A stretch of DNA of 64,000 nt from Enemella evansiae (GTDB lineage: Bacteria > Actinomycetota > Actinomycetes > Propionibacteriales > Propionibacteriaceae), in NCBI RefSeq assembly GCF_002250705.1, contig NZ_NMVP01000008.1, positions 21,253-85,252 of the forward strand, in the 5' to 3' direction. Positions 36,931-44,572 of this stretch are shown here, one piece after another. Made by a program: the position numbers and the translations under genes. Position 1 is the first letter of the stretch, and every line of letters starts with the position of its first letter. Under the pieces are notes generated by a model, which did not search any database, was not told the origin of the DNA, and worked only from the letters and a program-made list of their open reading frames with translations.

Positions 36931-37754
36931 TGAGCGGCGAACTGTTCACCCCGGCACCGACCCGGGTGATGGGCATCCTCAACGTCACCCCGGACTCCTT
37001 CTCCGACGGCGGCGACTTCTTCGACCACCAGCGGGCCATCGACCACGGCCTGGCGCTGGCCGCCGAGGGTGCCCAACTGATCGACGTCGGCGGCGAATCC
37101 ACCCGGCCGGGGGTGCGGCGTACCGAACCGGCCGAGGAACTGCGCCGGGTGCTGCCGGTCGTCGAGGCACTGGCCGCCAGCGGCGTACCGGTCTCGGTCG
37201 ACACCATGCGGGCCGAGGTCGCGCGGGAGACCGTACGCCTGGGTGCGGCGATGATCAACGACGTCTCCGGCGGGCTGGCCGATGAGGCGATGCTGCCCAC
37301 CGTCGCCGACCTCGGCGTCCCCTATGTCGCCATGCACTGGCGTGCCCACTCCGCCGAGATGGCGAACGCCGCCCACTACACCGACGTGGTCGCCGAGGTC
37401 CGCGGTGAACTGACCGCCCGGGCCCGCGCCGCGCTGGCCGCCGGGATCGCCGCCGAGCGCCTGGTGCTGGACCCCGGCATCGGATTCGCCAAGACCGGCG
37501 AGCACAACTGGCAGCTGCTCCGGCGCATCGACGCGCTGGCCGAACTCGGCCATCCGCTGCTGGTCGGGGTCTCCCGGAAACGGTTCCTCGGCCAGCTGCT
37601 CGCCGACGAGGACGGGCCGCGCCCGCCCAAGGGCCGAGACGACGCCTCGGTGGCGATCAGCACCCTGCTCGCCGCCCACGGGATCTGGGCCGTGCGCACC
37701 CATTCGGTGCGCGCGCACCGCGACGCAATTCTTGTTGCCGATCGTTTCCGCTGA
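36930..37754 (+). CDS. folP: dihydropteroate synthase
   Basis: A 274-aa TIM-barrel enzyme that joins p-aminobenzoate to dihydropterin pyrophosphate and is the sulfonamide target. Both signatures are present: VMGILNVTPDSFSDGG and IDVGGESTRPGVRR. The barrel end carries LVLDPGIGFAKTGEHNWQLL and LVGVSRKRFLG. The ATG overlaps the folE stop (TGATG). No unusual residues are seen in the sulfonamide-contact loops as far as can be judged. Confidence 0.96.
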   Translation: MSGELFTPAPTRVMGILNVTPDSFSDGGDFFDHQRAIDHGLALAAEGAQLIDVGGESTRPGVRRTEPAEELRRVLPVVEALAASGVPVSVDTMRAEVARETVRLGAAMINDVSGGLADEAMLPTVADLGVPYVAMHWRAHSAEMANAAHYTDVVAEVRGELTARARAALAAGIAAERLVLDPGIGFAKTGEHNWQLLRRIDALAELGHPLLVGVSRKRFLGQLLADEDGPRPPKGRDDASVAISTLLAAHGIWAVRTHSVRAHRDAILVADRFR

Positions 37755-37815
37755 GTTTCGGTGAGCGGACTATGTTGGGGCCCTTGCGGGTTCGAGAAAG
37801 TCAACCGGAGCAGAG

Positions 37816-38187
37816 ATGTCAGGAGCAGCGATGGACCGGATCACCCTCACCGGGATCACCGGGTTCGGCCACCACGGCGTCTTTGAGCACGAGCGCCGCG
37901 ACGGTCAGCAGTTCGTCGTCGATGTCTCCCTGGCCCTCGATCTCGCCCCGGTGGCGGCCAGCGATGCGCTCGCCGACACCGTCGACTACGGCGTACTCGC
38001 GAACGCCGTGCACGCGGACATCAGCAACGACCCCCTCGATACCATCGAAGCACTGGCGGGCCGTATCGCGACCACCTGCCTGCGGGACCCCCGGGTCACC
38101 GAGGTGGCGGTCACGGTGCACAAACCCCAGGCCCCAGTAGAGGTTCCGGTGACCGATGTCGCCGTGACCGTGATCAGGAGCAGATGA
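37816..38187 (+). CDS. folB: dihydroneopterin aldolase
   Basis: A 123-aa enzyme (118 aa if started at ATG 37831) that cleaves dihydroneopterin to hydroxymethyl-dihydropterin and glycolaldehyde. Family features are ITLTGITGFGHHGVFEHERRDGQQFVVDVSL, then DTVDYGVLANAV, and VTVHKPQAPVEVPVTDVAVTV with the catalytic lysine. Both ATGs have AG-rich sites upstream. It follows folP after 61 bp and overlaps folK by ATGA. Confidence 0.93.
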   Translation: MSGAAMDRITLTGITGFGHHGVFEHERRDGQQFVVDVSLALDLAPVAASDALADTVDYGVLANAVHADISNDPLDTIEALAGRIATTCLRDPRVTEVAVTVHKPQAPVEVPVTDVAVTVIRSR

Positions 38188-38738
38188 TGACCCACCCCTT
38201 TGCCGTTGACGTCGACACCCTGAGCGGGATGCGCCCGCTGTCCACCGCCGTGTTCGCGCTGGGCTCCAATCTCGGCGACCGCCTGGAGAATCTGCAGGGC
38301 GCCCTGGAGGGGCTGCGCAACACCCCCGATGTGATGGTGGTCGACGTGTCCGCGGTCTATGAGACCGCGGCCGTCGGCGGACCCGAGGACAACCCCGACT
38401 TCCTGAACGCGGTGGTGGTCACCGAGACCACCCTGCAGCCGCGCACCCTGCTGGAACGCGCGCTGGCGATCGAGGACGCCTACGGCCGGATCCGGGAAGA
38501 GGTCGACGGCCCGCGCACCCTCGATGTGGACCTGTTGATCGTCGGCAAGCGCGAGATCGACGAGAAGGCGCTGCGGCTGCCGCATCCGCGCGCCCACGAG
38601 CGGGCGTTCGTGCTGGTGCCCTGGCACGAGGTGGATCCGCGGGCCAGCATCCCCGGGCACGGCGCGGTCGCCGACCTGCTCGCCGACCTGGACACCTCCG
38701 GCGTACGCCGCCGCGACGACCTGGTACTGGAGGACTGA
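38184..38738 (+). CDS. folK: 2-amino-4-hydroxy-6-hydroxymethyldihydropteridine pyrophosphokinase
   Basis: A 184-aa HPPK that transfers pyrophosphate from ATP to the pterin used by FolP. The signature GPRTLDVDLLIVGKREI is present, with VFALGSNLGDRLENLQGAL at the N-terminus and LPHPRAHERAFVLVPWHEV near the end. An extension of about 20 residues precedes the domain. Translation is coupled to folB by ATGA. In M. tuberculosis the four fol genes lie in the same order. Confidence 0.95.
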   Translation: MMTHPFAVDVDTLSGMRPLSTAVFALGSNLGDRLENLQGALEGLRNTPDVMVVDVSAVYETAAVGGPEDNPDFLNAVVVTETTLQPRTLLERALAIEDAYGRIREEVDGPRTLDVDLLIVGKREIDEKALRLPHPRAHERAFVLVPWHEVDPRASIPGHGAVADLLADLDTSGVRRRDDLVLED

Positions 38739-38740
38739 GC

Positions 38741-39229
38741 TTGGCCGATCAGCCGGGCATGGGACTGACCCGCCCGCGGGACCTCGCCATCGCCGCCCTG
38801 GTGGGCGGGGTGGCCGGCTGGTTGCTGGTCCGCAGCATCGAAGCGGCTGCCGGGCAGCCGCCGCAGCTGCCGTGGGTCGGCCCGTTGGTGCTCTGGTTCG
38901 TGGCCGCCCTGGTGGCCGGGCTGGCCTGGACCACCTGGCGGCGGATCCAGGTGCGCCGCGAGCGGATCGAGCCGGAACGGGCGGTCACCTTCCTCGCCTT
39001 CGGCAAGGCCTCCGGGATCGGGGGAGCGGCGATCGCCGGCGGGTACCTGGTCTTCGCGCTGCTCGCGATCGGCCATCTGGACGCGGAGGGGCCGCAGCAG
39101 CGGCTGGTACGCGGGTTGGTCGCCGCGGTGGCCGGGGTCGCCATCGGGGCCGCCGGATTGTGGCTGGAACGCGCCTGCCGGGTACCGGATCCGCCCGAGG
39201 GTGAGGACGAGGCGGCCCGCGAGGCCTGA
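38741..39229 (+). CDS. DUF3180 membrane protein
   Basis: A 162-aa four-helix membrane protein of DUF3180, an actinobacterial family always seen after folK. Helices lie near residues 13-30, 45-65, 92-110 and 125-145, with a positive segment WRRIQVRRERIEPERAV between helices 2 and 3. A TTG start at 38741 is supported by GGAGG 7 nt upstream; ATG 38759 has none. Function is unknown. Confidence 0.8.
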   Translation: MADQPGMGLTRPRDLAIAALVGGVAGWLLVRSIEAAAGQPPQLPWVGPLVLWFVAALVAGLAWTTWRRIQVRRERIEPERAVTFLAFGKASGIGGAAIAGGYLVFALLAIGHLDAEGPQQRLVRGLVAAVAGVAIGAAGLWLERACRVPDPPEGEDEAAREA

Positions 39230-39240
39230 ACGATCAGGCC
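39223..39240 (+). terminator. stem-loop at the end of the folate operon
   Basis: GGCCTGA-ACGA-TCAGGCC is a perfect 7-bp stem that includes the DUF3180 stop codon. No T-run follows, so termination strength is uncertain. Confidence 0.4.
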
Positions 39241-39320
39241 CGCACAAAAGGCCCGGTCAAACAGTGGGTGAAGACTCACCGACGGGCGCGTTGCGGCTGT
39301 CCGGGAGCGGTTCTGGGCAA

Positions 39321-39326
39321 TAGAAT
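39321..39326 (+). promoter_or_regulatory. -10 box (TAGAAT) of a probable leaderless transcript
   Basis: TAGAAT, exactly 7 nt, then GTG 39334. This decides the start over the longer frame from 39268. Confidence 0.5.
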
Positions 39327-39333
39327 CCGGGCT

Positions 39334-40005
39334 GTGAGCACCAAGCAGCAGCCGGGCCGTCGCGGCCGAGAAGTGTCCTCCCTGCACCGGGTCACCCAGG
39401 TCGTGCTCGGCGTGGGCACCCTGCTGGCGCTGGCCGCGGCCTTCGGCCCCGTCTGGGTCGCCCGCGTCGGCGTCGTGATCGCCGTGCTGGCCGCCCTGTT
39501 CGCGGTCCGCTTCGCCTGGGCCGAGCTGAAGCAGGCCCGCGCCGACCACGCCAGGGAACAGGTCGCCCAGCTGCGCGCGCACCGCGAGCAGCTGTCCGCC
39601 GAACGCCGCCAGAGCAGTGAGGTGGTCGCCGCGCTCAGCGCCCACAACGAGCAGGCCGATCAGCGGATCGTCACCCTGCAGTCGACCATCGGTTCGCTGC
39701 GCGGCGAGCTGTCGACCCTGCGCGGCGACCATGCCGCGCTGACCGCCGGCCTGGCCGAGCGGGACCAGCGGATCGCCCAGCTGGGCCGGGACCTGGCCAC
39801 CCGGGAGGCCGAGCTGCAGGCCCTCCGCGAGACCGAGGACGCCGCCGAGGTGCTGCCGATGCCGCGGCACGCCGCCGTCGCCGACTGGGATGCGTTGCCC
39901 AGCGCCGAGGATCTGTGGTCCGACGGCAACCATCCGACGGTCGTCGATCTGCAGCAGCTCGCCTTCCCCGAGGCCCCGAGCACCGAGGCCAAGAAGCAGG
40001 CCTGA
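39334..40005 (+). CDS. two-helix membrane protein with cytoplasmic coiled coil
   Basis: A 223-aa protein. Two membrane helices (about residues 22-40 and 44-62) are followed by a coiled coil from 65 to 165 rich in Glu, Gln, Arg and Leu (AELKQARADHAREQVAQLRAH onwards). The tail ends in a conserved-looking VADWDALPSAEDLW and VVDLQQLAFPE. A membrane protein of similar layout follows DUF3180 in other actinobacteria, so this is probably its counterpart. The coiled coil suggests a scaffold role, but nothing more can be said. Confidence 0.7.
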   Translation: MSTKQQPGRRGREVSSLHRVTQVVLGVGTLLALAAAFGPVWVARVGVVIAVLAALFAVRFAWAELKQARADHAREQVAQLRAHREQLSAERRQSSEVVAALSAHNEQADQRIVTLQSTIGSLRGELSTLRGDHAALTAGLAERDQRIAQLGRDLATREAELQALRETEDAAEVLPMPRHAAVADWDALPSAEDLWSDGNHPTVVDLQQLAFPEAPSTEAKKQA

Positions 40006-40016
40006 GCCCCCCTGCT

Positions 40017-40092
40017 GCGATCCATCGAACCGTGCGTGCACCAGTCGCATGCTGGGGGATGCGCGGGGTGTACGCAGGGATCGATGGATCGC
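40017..40092. repeat. 76-nt multi-stem hairpin between convergent genes
   Basis: A perfect 12-bp outer stem (GCGATCCATCGA at 40017-40028 with 40081-40092), a 10-bp inner stem with one G-T type mismatch (40033-40042 with 40067-40076) and a 5-bp tip stem CGCAT/ATGCG (40046-40050 with 40059-40063) stack into one long hairpin. It fills the gap between two converging genes, so a bidirectional terminator is the simplest reading; a structured RNA or small repeat element is also possible. Confidence 0.55.
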
Positions 40093-40110
40093 GGATCGGG
40101 CGGCGGGTGG

Positions 40111-41250
40111 CTACTTCGCCACGTCGCCGATGACGTAGCCGATCGAGGCCAGCGCGGCCTCCACCTCCTCGCTCGGGCAGCCGAGCAGGATCTCCTCCAG
40201 TGCGGCGACGTGATGGAACGAGGGGCTGCGCAGCTTCATCCGCCACGGCGTCTTGCCGCCGCGGGAGACCAGATGGAAGCCGGCGCGGCCCAGCGGCGCC
40301 TCGATCGGGGTGTACGCCGAACCCTCCGGGAGCTTCACGATCTTCGGCAGCTTCACCGCGACCGGCCCGGTCGGCAACGCATCGCAACAGGCGGCGACCA
40401 GCGCCGCGGAGCGCTCCAGTTCGGCGGCCAGCAGGGCGAAGCGGGCCGCCGCGTCACCGCCGCCGGGGATCGCGGCCGGGGTGAGCAGCTCGCGCAGCTC
40501 GGCGTACGCCAGATAGGGCGCGTCCACCCGCAGATCGAGGGGTACGCCGCCGGCGCGGGCCAGCGGCCCCGACAGTCCGAACGAATCCACCTGGGCCGCG
40601 CTCACCGGAGCCACCCCCGCCCCGGGCCGGGTCGCGGCGAACCGGTCGCCCAGCGCATGGGCCAGCGCGGTCAGCTCCTCGGTCAGTGCCACCTCGGCCC
40701 GCAGCCAGTCCGCGTCCGGGTCGCAGGCCAGGCCGCCGAGCCGGGCCGCCATCGGATGGATCCGATTCCCGGTCAACCGCCGGGTCTGCTCGCGCAGCGC
40801 CTCGCGCGCCCGGCGGAGGCGATCCAGCAGGGCGGGGTCGTCGCGGACCGGCCAGCCGAGGAAGCCGAGGTGGCTCAGGGCGCGGGTGTGCTCGGCGAGC
40901 AGGGTGCGCAGCCAGGTCGCCCGGGGGGCGGGTTCCAACCGCAGCAGCTCCTCGAAGCAGAGCACCGCGGCCAGCTCCCCGAAGAAGGGGGCCTGCCAGT
41001 CGTGCCGGTCGGCGAGCATCAGGATCTGACGCGGATCGCGGACCTCGAACAGCTTCTCCACCCCGCGATGCATCGCCCCCGGTGCGATCCGGGCCCGGGT
41101 GATCACGCCGTCGGCGGTCTCCAGCCGCAGCTCCAGCAGCCCCGCGCGGGTGGGGTGGTCGACCCCCAGATCGAGCAGCACGGTGTGCGCATCCACCGGT
41201 ACCCCGGCGGCCAGGGCTCCGATCAGGACGCGCTGCTGGGGATGGCTCAC
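40111..41250 (-). CDS. divergent orphan NuoD-like (complex I 49-kDa) protein
   Basis: A 379-aa homologue of NADH:quinone oxidoreductase subunit D without other nuo genes nearby. Conserved parts are MHRGVEKL (residues 60-67) and the C-terminal end RMKLRSPSFHHVAALEEILLG, then IGYVIGDVAK. The canonical HPSTHG motif is HPTRAG here, so the quinone-binding His is Ala36, and the Tyr of canonical RLDY is Trp85. Normal quinone reduction is therefore unlikely. It begins 4 bp after a MidA/NDUFAF7-like methyltransferase, the enzyme type that methylates the arginine of HRGxEKL. Confidence 0.8.
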   Translation of the reverse strand: MSHPQQRVLIGALAAGVPVDAHTVLLDLGVDHPTRAGLLELRLETADGVITRARIAPGAMHRGVEKLFEVRDPRQILMLADRHDWQAPFFGELAAVLCFEELLRLEPAPRATWLRTLLAEHTRALSHLGFLGWPVRDDPALLDRLRRAREALREQTRRLTGNRIHPMAARLGGLACDPDADWLRAEVALTEELTALAHALGDRFAATRPGAGVAPVSAAQVDSFGLSGPLARAGGVPLDLRVDAPYLAYAELRELLTPAAIPGGGDAAARFALLAAELERSAALVAACCDALPTGPVAVKLPKIVKLPEGSAYTPIEAPLGRAGFHLVSRGGKTPWRMKLRSPSFHHVAALEEILLGCPSEEVEAALASIGYVIGDVAK

Positions 41251-41254
41251 CCGC

Positions 41255-42163
41255 TCATTCTGGCAGGTGGTGGGCGACCAACCAGAAGTCGCCGAAGCGG
41301 GCCGGGTCGGCGAGCACCGCGTACTGGCTGCGCAGTGCCAACCCGGCCAACCCGGTCGATGGTTCGGTGGGCCGGGCCAGCTCGCGCAGCCGGGTCAGCT
41401 CCAGCCGGCGGGCCCCGGTCGCCTCGACCGCGGCGGCCAGCGAATCGACCGCCACCGCGGCGGTCCAGTTGGTGTCGGCGGTGTGCCCGGGTTCGGGGCG
41501 TACCGACCGCCCGTCCCGGAAACCGGTGAAGCTGCCGGTGTCGGGTCGGGTGCTGCGGGTGTGTCCGTAGTCGAGGCAGATCATCGTGCTGCCCGCGGGC
41601 AGTCGCTCGGCCCACCAGGCCCAGGCGCGATCGCGGGTCCGCCCGATCTCGCGGGCCGCACCGTGCGGCCACCAGCGCGCCAGCCAGTCCCGGTCGGCGG
41701 GGGCCAGCGTCGCGGGGTCGGTCAGCTCGTCCAGCACCGGGCAGGGCAGATCGTCCAGCCATTCGACCGCCAGGAGCAGGCCGGGACCGACCAGTTCGGC
41801 GAGCAGGTCCGCCAGGCCCGGGTCCCAGTCCTCGGCACCGGTGTCCCAGAACGACTGCCAACCGCGGACCCCGGGCAGTTCCAGCGGCCGGGTCTCGACG
41901 GCGTGCCGCGCGGCACCCGGAAGGCGCCGGCCGAGTGCGGACAGCAGCACACCGTCACCGGCGCCGACCTCGACGACCCACCGGGGCGGGTCCACGGTGC
42001 GGGTCAGCAGATCGGCCAGGGCATCGGGGCACAGGCTGCTGGGGGTGTCGAAGTGGGTTTTCGGTCGGTTTCGCAGCCAGAAATCGGATTGCCGCCATTC
42101 TGCGTACCAATTCCCGAACAATGTTCTCATTTCGTCGTGGTCAGGTTGCGACGATGACACCAC
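41255..42163 (-). CDS. SAM-dependent methyltransferase, MidA/NDUFAF7 family
   Basis: A 302-aa protein (291 aa if started at ATG 42130). Family features are the N-terminal TPSSLCPDALADLL, the SAM loop VVEVGAGDGVLLSALGRRLPG, LLLAVEWLDDLP, and the characteristic MICLDYGHTRSTRPDTGSF with a following GHTADTNWTAAVAVDSLAAAVEATG. NDUFAF7 dimethylates an arginine of the complex I 49-kDa subunit in mitochondria. Pairing with a NuoD-like gene 4 bp downstream suggests that protein is its substrate. Both face away from lsr2. Confidence 0.78.
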   Translation of the reverse strand: MVSSSQPDHDEMRTLFGNWYAEWRQSDFWLRNRPKTHFDTPSSLCPDALADLLTRTVDPPRWVVEVGAGDGVLLSALGRRLPGAARHAVETRPLELPGVRGWQSFWDTGAEDWDPGLADLLAELVGPGLLLAVEWLDDLPCPVLDELTDPATLAPADRDWLARWWPHGAAREIGRTRDRAWAWWAERLPAGSTMICLDYGHTRSTRPDTGSFTGFRDGRSVRPEPGHTADTNWTAAVAVDSLAAAVEATGARRLELTRLRELARPTEPSTGLAGLALRSQYAVLADPARFGDFWLVAHHLPE

Positions 42164-42176
42164 CGCAATAGGCTTC

Positions 42177-42184
42177 TGTATACA
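42177..42184. promoter_or_regulatory. symmetric TGTATACA box between methyltransferase and lsr2
   Basis: TGTATACA is palindromic and offers a TATACA -10 box to both divergent genes. The surrounding 60 bp is unusually AT-rich for this genome, which also suits Lsr2 binding to its own promoter. Confidence 0.4.
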
Positions 42185-42226
42185 TCATCTTCCTCTTCCC
42201 TAATCAAAGAATCAGTGAGGGCCACA

Positions 42227-42544
42227 ATGGCGCAGCGAGTCCAGGTCGTGTTCGAGGACGACGTCGACGGTTCGGTTGCCGATGAGACCATCCGTTTCGC
42301 GGTCGACGGCGTGGAGTACGAGATCGACCTTTCCGAGAAGAATGCCACCAAGCTGCGCAATGCGTTCGCGCCCTGGGTCGGCAACGCCCGCCGGGTCGCG
42401 GGTCGTCGGCGCACCGGTGCCAGGCCGCAGCGCGGGTCGGCCAGCGAGATCCGTGCCTGGGCTGCCGAGAACGGCTTCGACGTGTCCGCCCGCGGCCGGG
42501 TGCCGGCGGAGGTCCGCGAGGCCTACGAGCGCGCCCACAAGTGA
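42227..42544 (+). CDS. lsr2: nucleoid-associated protein Lsr2
   Basis: A 105-aa H-NS-like xenogeneic silencer. The N-terminal dimerisation domain begins QRVQVVFEDDVDGSVADETIRFAVDGVEYEIDL. The C-terminal DNA-binding domain has SASEIRAWAAENGFDVSARGRVPAEVREAYERAH, with the RGR AT-hook-like residues that grip AT-rich minor grooves. The ATG at 42227 is preceded by GTGAGGG and is preferred to an upstream start at 42215. Its synteny with clpC (Rv3597c/Rv3596c in M. tuberculosis) is broken here by the transposon and a metabolic island. Confidence 0.95.
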   Translation: MAQRVQVVFEDDVDGSVADETIRFAVDGVEYEIDLSEKNATKLRNAFAPWVGNARRVAGRRRTGARPQRGSASEIRAWAAENGFDVSARGRVPAEVREAYERAHK

Positions 42545-42573
42545 TCGGCCGGGCCCGGTGAACTGAGCCGGCA

Positions 42574-43089
42574 ATGGCCGAACCCACATTGCCGGAGCCC
42601 TATTCGGACGCGGTCCGCGCACTCTATTCGGGAAATCTCGACGACTTCGTCGCGACGCGAACCGCCCTTGCCCGGACCGCGACCCAATCCGATGACCGGG
42701 CCGTGGCCGCGCAGATCAAGAAGCTGCGTAAACCCACCCGGGGCGGTTGGTTGCTGAATCTGCTGGCCGCCGACGATGGTGAACTCGTGCAGCAGGTGCG
42801 GCAGTTGGGTGCGGAATTGGCTGCGGCGCATCGCGATTCCGATGCGGCGGCACTGCGCCGGCTGACCGCGGAGCGGGGCCGGTTGCTGCGCACTGCCGGG
42901 GCCCGGTTGGCCGAGCTCGGCGCCGCGCATGGCTGGCAACCGACCCAGAGCGCCCTCGCCGAGGCGACCGAGACCCTGCAGGCGGCGCTCGCCGACCCGG
43001 AGCTGGGGGAGCGGATCGCCGCCGGTGCGATGGCGGCCACCGTCCGGGCGGCCGGTTTCGGGCCGGTCGACCTGTTCGCCCCGCTCGCC
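42574..43089 (+). pseudogene. 5' part of a coiled-coil protein gene cut by the transposon
   Basis: Codons 1-172 of a gene whose remainder resumes at 52860. The protein starts MAEPTLPEPYSDAVRALYSGNLDDFV and is mostly helical, with a motif KKLRKPTRGGWLLNLLA. In its present state the frame runs about 17 codons into the transposon and stops at 43140, giving a 188-aa truncated product. Removing the insertion and one copy of the 9-bp duplication restores an uninterrupted 309-aa frame. Family unknown. Confidence 0.85.
43081..43089 (+). repeat. target-site duplication, left copy
   Basis: CCGCTCGCC directly before the transposon end TGTGG; the same nine bases follow the other end at 52851-52859. Confidence 0.8.
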
Positions 43090-43137
43090 TGTGGGTTTTG
43101 GCGGTGCTTGGCGGCTTTTTGTTGTCGCTATGTGTCG
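43090..43137 (+). repeat. left terminal inverted repeat
   Basis: Starts TGTGGG and shares TGTGG, TGGCGGC-type, TGTT, TCGCT and TGTCG blocks in register with the right end. Long imperfect ends with internal blocks are normal for transposases that bind several sites. The stretch from here to the MFS stop (43221) holds no gene. Confidence 0.75.
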
Positions 43138-43220
43138 TGACTGTCTACCAGCTGACCGCTGACAGCAGTCCGTTCGGGAAGAGTCATTCGGGGGTGACAT
43201 GTCGGGCCACGGCCCAGTTT

Positions 43221-44495
43221 TTACCCGGTTATGTGGTCGTTGCCGCGCATGCGCACGGCGACGACTAGGCCGGAAGCGGCGGTGAGTGCAGCGACGGTCG
43301 AAATGGCATCGGGAATCCCGTACAGGTCTGCGAGGAGGCCCGACAGGAGTGCCCCTACGGCGAAGCCGCCGTCACGCCAGAGCCGGTAGATCCCGACGGA
43401 GCGGGCCCGCCAAGCGGGGTGGGCGACGTCGCCGATTGCGGCCAGGAGGGCGGGGTAGACCATGGCCGTTCCGAGCCCGAGGAGGACTGCGGCGATGAGC
43501 CAGGGCCCGAAACTGTGGGAGGCGGCGACTATGGCGAGTCCCGCGGCTTGGACGATCATGCCGGTCACGATGAACCATTTGCGTCCCCATCGGTCTGAAG
43601 CGGCACCGGTGAAGAGCTGCCCGGCGCCCCAGACCGCGGGGTAGGCGGCGGCCAGGATCCCTACCTGGTTCAGGTTTAGTCCGGAGCTGACGAAGAGGAC
43701 CGGGAAGAGTCCCCAGGCGAGGCCGTCGTTGAGGTTGTTCACCAGTCCTGCCTGGCTGGCTGCGGAGAGTGAGCTGTCTTTGAAGCTGGTGAGGGTGAAA
43801 ATCTGGCCCGTGGTGAGGCCGGCGTCGGCACTGTTGTGTGTACTGACGTGCTGGGAGGCTTCGGCCTTGGCATGGTGGTGGGTCTCGCGAACGGTCAAAA
43901 CTGACAGGCCTAACCCGAGGGCGATGTAGGCGGCTCCGAGGAGGAACGGGCCGGGCCGGAGCCCGTATGCGGAGGCGATATACCCGGTCGCCAGGGCAGT
44001 GACGGCTACGCCGAGGTACCCTGCTGCTTCGTTCAGACCCATGGCGAGACCGCGCTGTTTCGGACCGGTCAGGTCCATCTTCATGATCACGGCCGTGGAC
44101 CAGGTTAGACCTTGGCTAATGCCGAGGAATACGTTCGCCGCGACGATCCATCCCCACGACGGGCCGAAGATGAGCATGAGCGGAACAGGGATCGCTACCA
44201 GCCAGCCCGCGACGATGACGGGTTTGCGGCCGTACCGGTCTGAGAGGGTTCCGGCGAAGTAGTTGGTGGCGGCTTTGGACAGTCCGAAGGCGAGGATGTA
44301 CGTCAGCGCGCTTGTGTACAGGTCCAAGTGGAAGACCTGCTCTGCCAGCAGCGGAAGCACGGTGCGCTCCTGGCCCAGCGTCCCGCCCACCAGGGCGTTC
44401 ACTGTCACCAGCAGCATGAACTGCGCCAGGTTCTGTCGCAGGCCCAGAGCGAGACCGGCGGAGTCGAGGGTCCTTCCCGCCTTTGTTCTGGCCAT
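43221..44495 (-). CDS. MFS transporter in transposon cargo
   Basis: A 424-aa twelve-helix facilitator. The loop 2-3 motif is AGTLSDRYGRKPVIVAGW and the matching loop 8-9 motif is TGAASDRWGRKWFIV. A hydrophilic, His-rich central loop lies at about residues 205-235 (ETHHHAKAEASQHVSTHNS), which could bind metal. The substrate is unknown; export of a sulfur compound or a heavy-metal-linked substrate would suit the neighbours. It is separated from the CstB-like gene by a strong hairpin, so it may have its own promoter in 44496-44530. Confidence 0.75.
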   Translation of the reverse strand: MARTKAGRTLDSAGLALGLRQNLAQFMLLVTVNALVGGTLGQERTVLPLLAEQVFHLDLYTSALTYILAFGLSKAATNYFAGTLSDRYGRKPVIVAGWLVAIPVPLMLIFGPSWGWIVAANVFLGISQGLTWSTAVIMKMDLTGPKQRGLAMGLNEAAGYLGVAVTALATGYIASAYGLRPGPFLLGAAYIALGLGLSVLTVRETHHHAKAEASQHVSTHNSADAGLTTGQIFTLTSFKDSSLSAASQAGLVNNLNDGLAWGLFPVLFVSSGLNLNQVGILAAAYPAVWGAGQLFTGAASDRWGRKWFIVTGMIVQAAGLAIVAASHSFGPWLIAAVLLGLGTAMVYPALLAAIGDVAHPAWRARSVGIYRLWRDGGFAVGALLSGLLADLYGIPDAISTVAALTAASGLVVAVRMRGNDHITG

Positions 44496-44530
44496 TCCGG
44501 TGTGCTCGCTTTCTTGCCGGACATAAAGGT

Positions 44531-44560
44531 GCCCGGACGCGTGGGGGAACGCGTCCGGGC
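44531..44560 (-). terminator. 12-bp perfect terminator hairpin after the CstB-like gene
   Basis: GCCCGGACGCGT and ACGCGTCCGGGC pair perfectly around GGGGGA. On the minus strand the stem is followed by ACCTTTATG, a short T-rich stretch. It lies 12 bp beyond the CstB-like stop. Confidence 0.7.
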
Positions 44561-44572
44561 GGTCTTAGGGGT

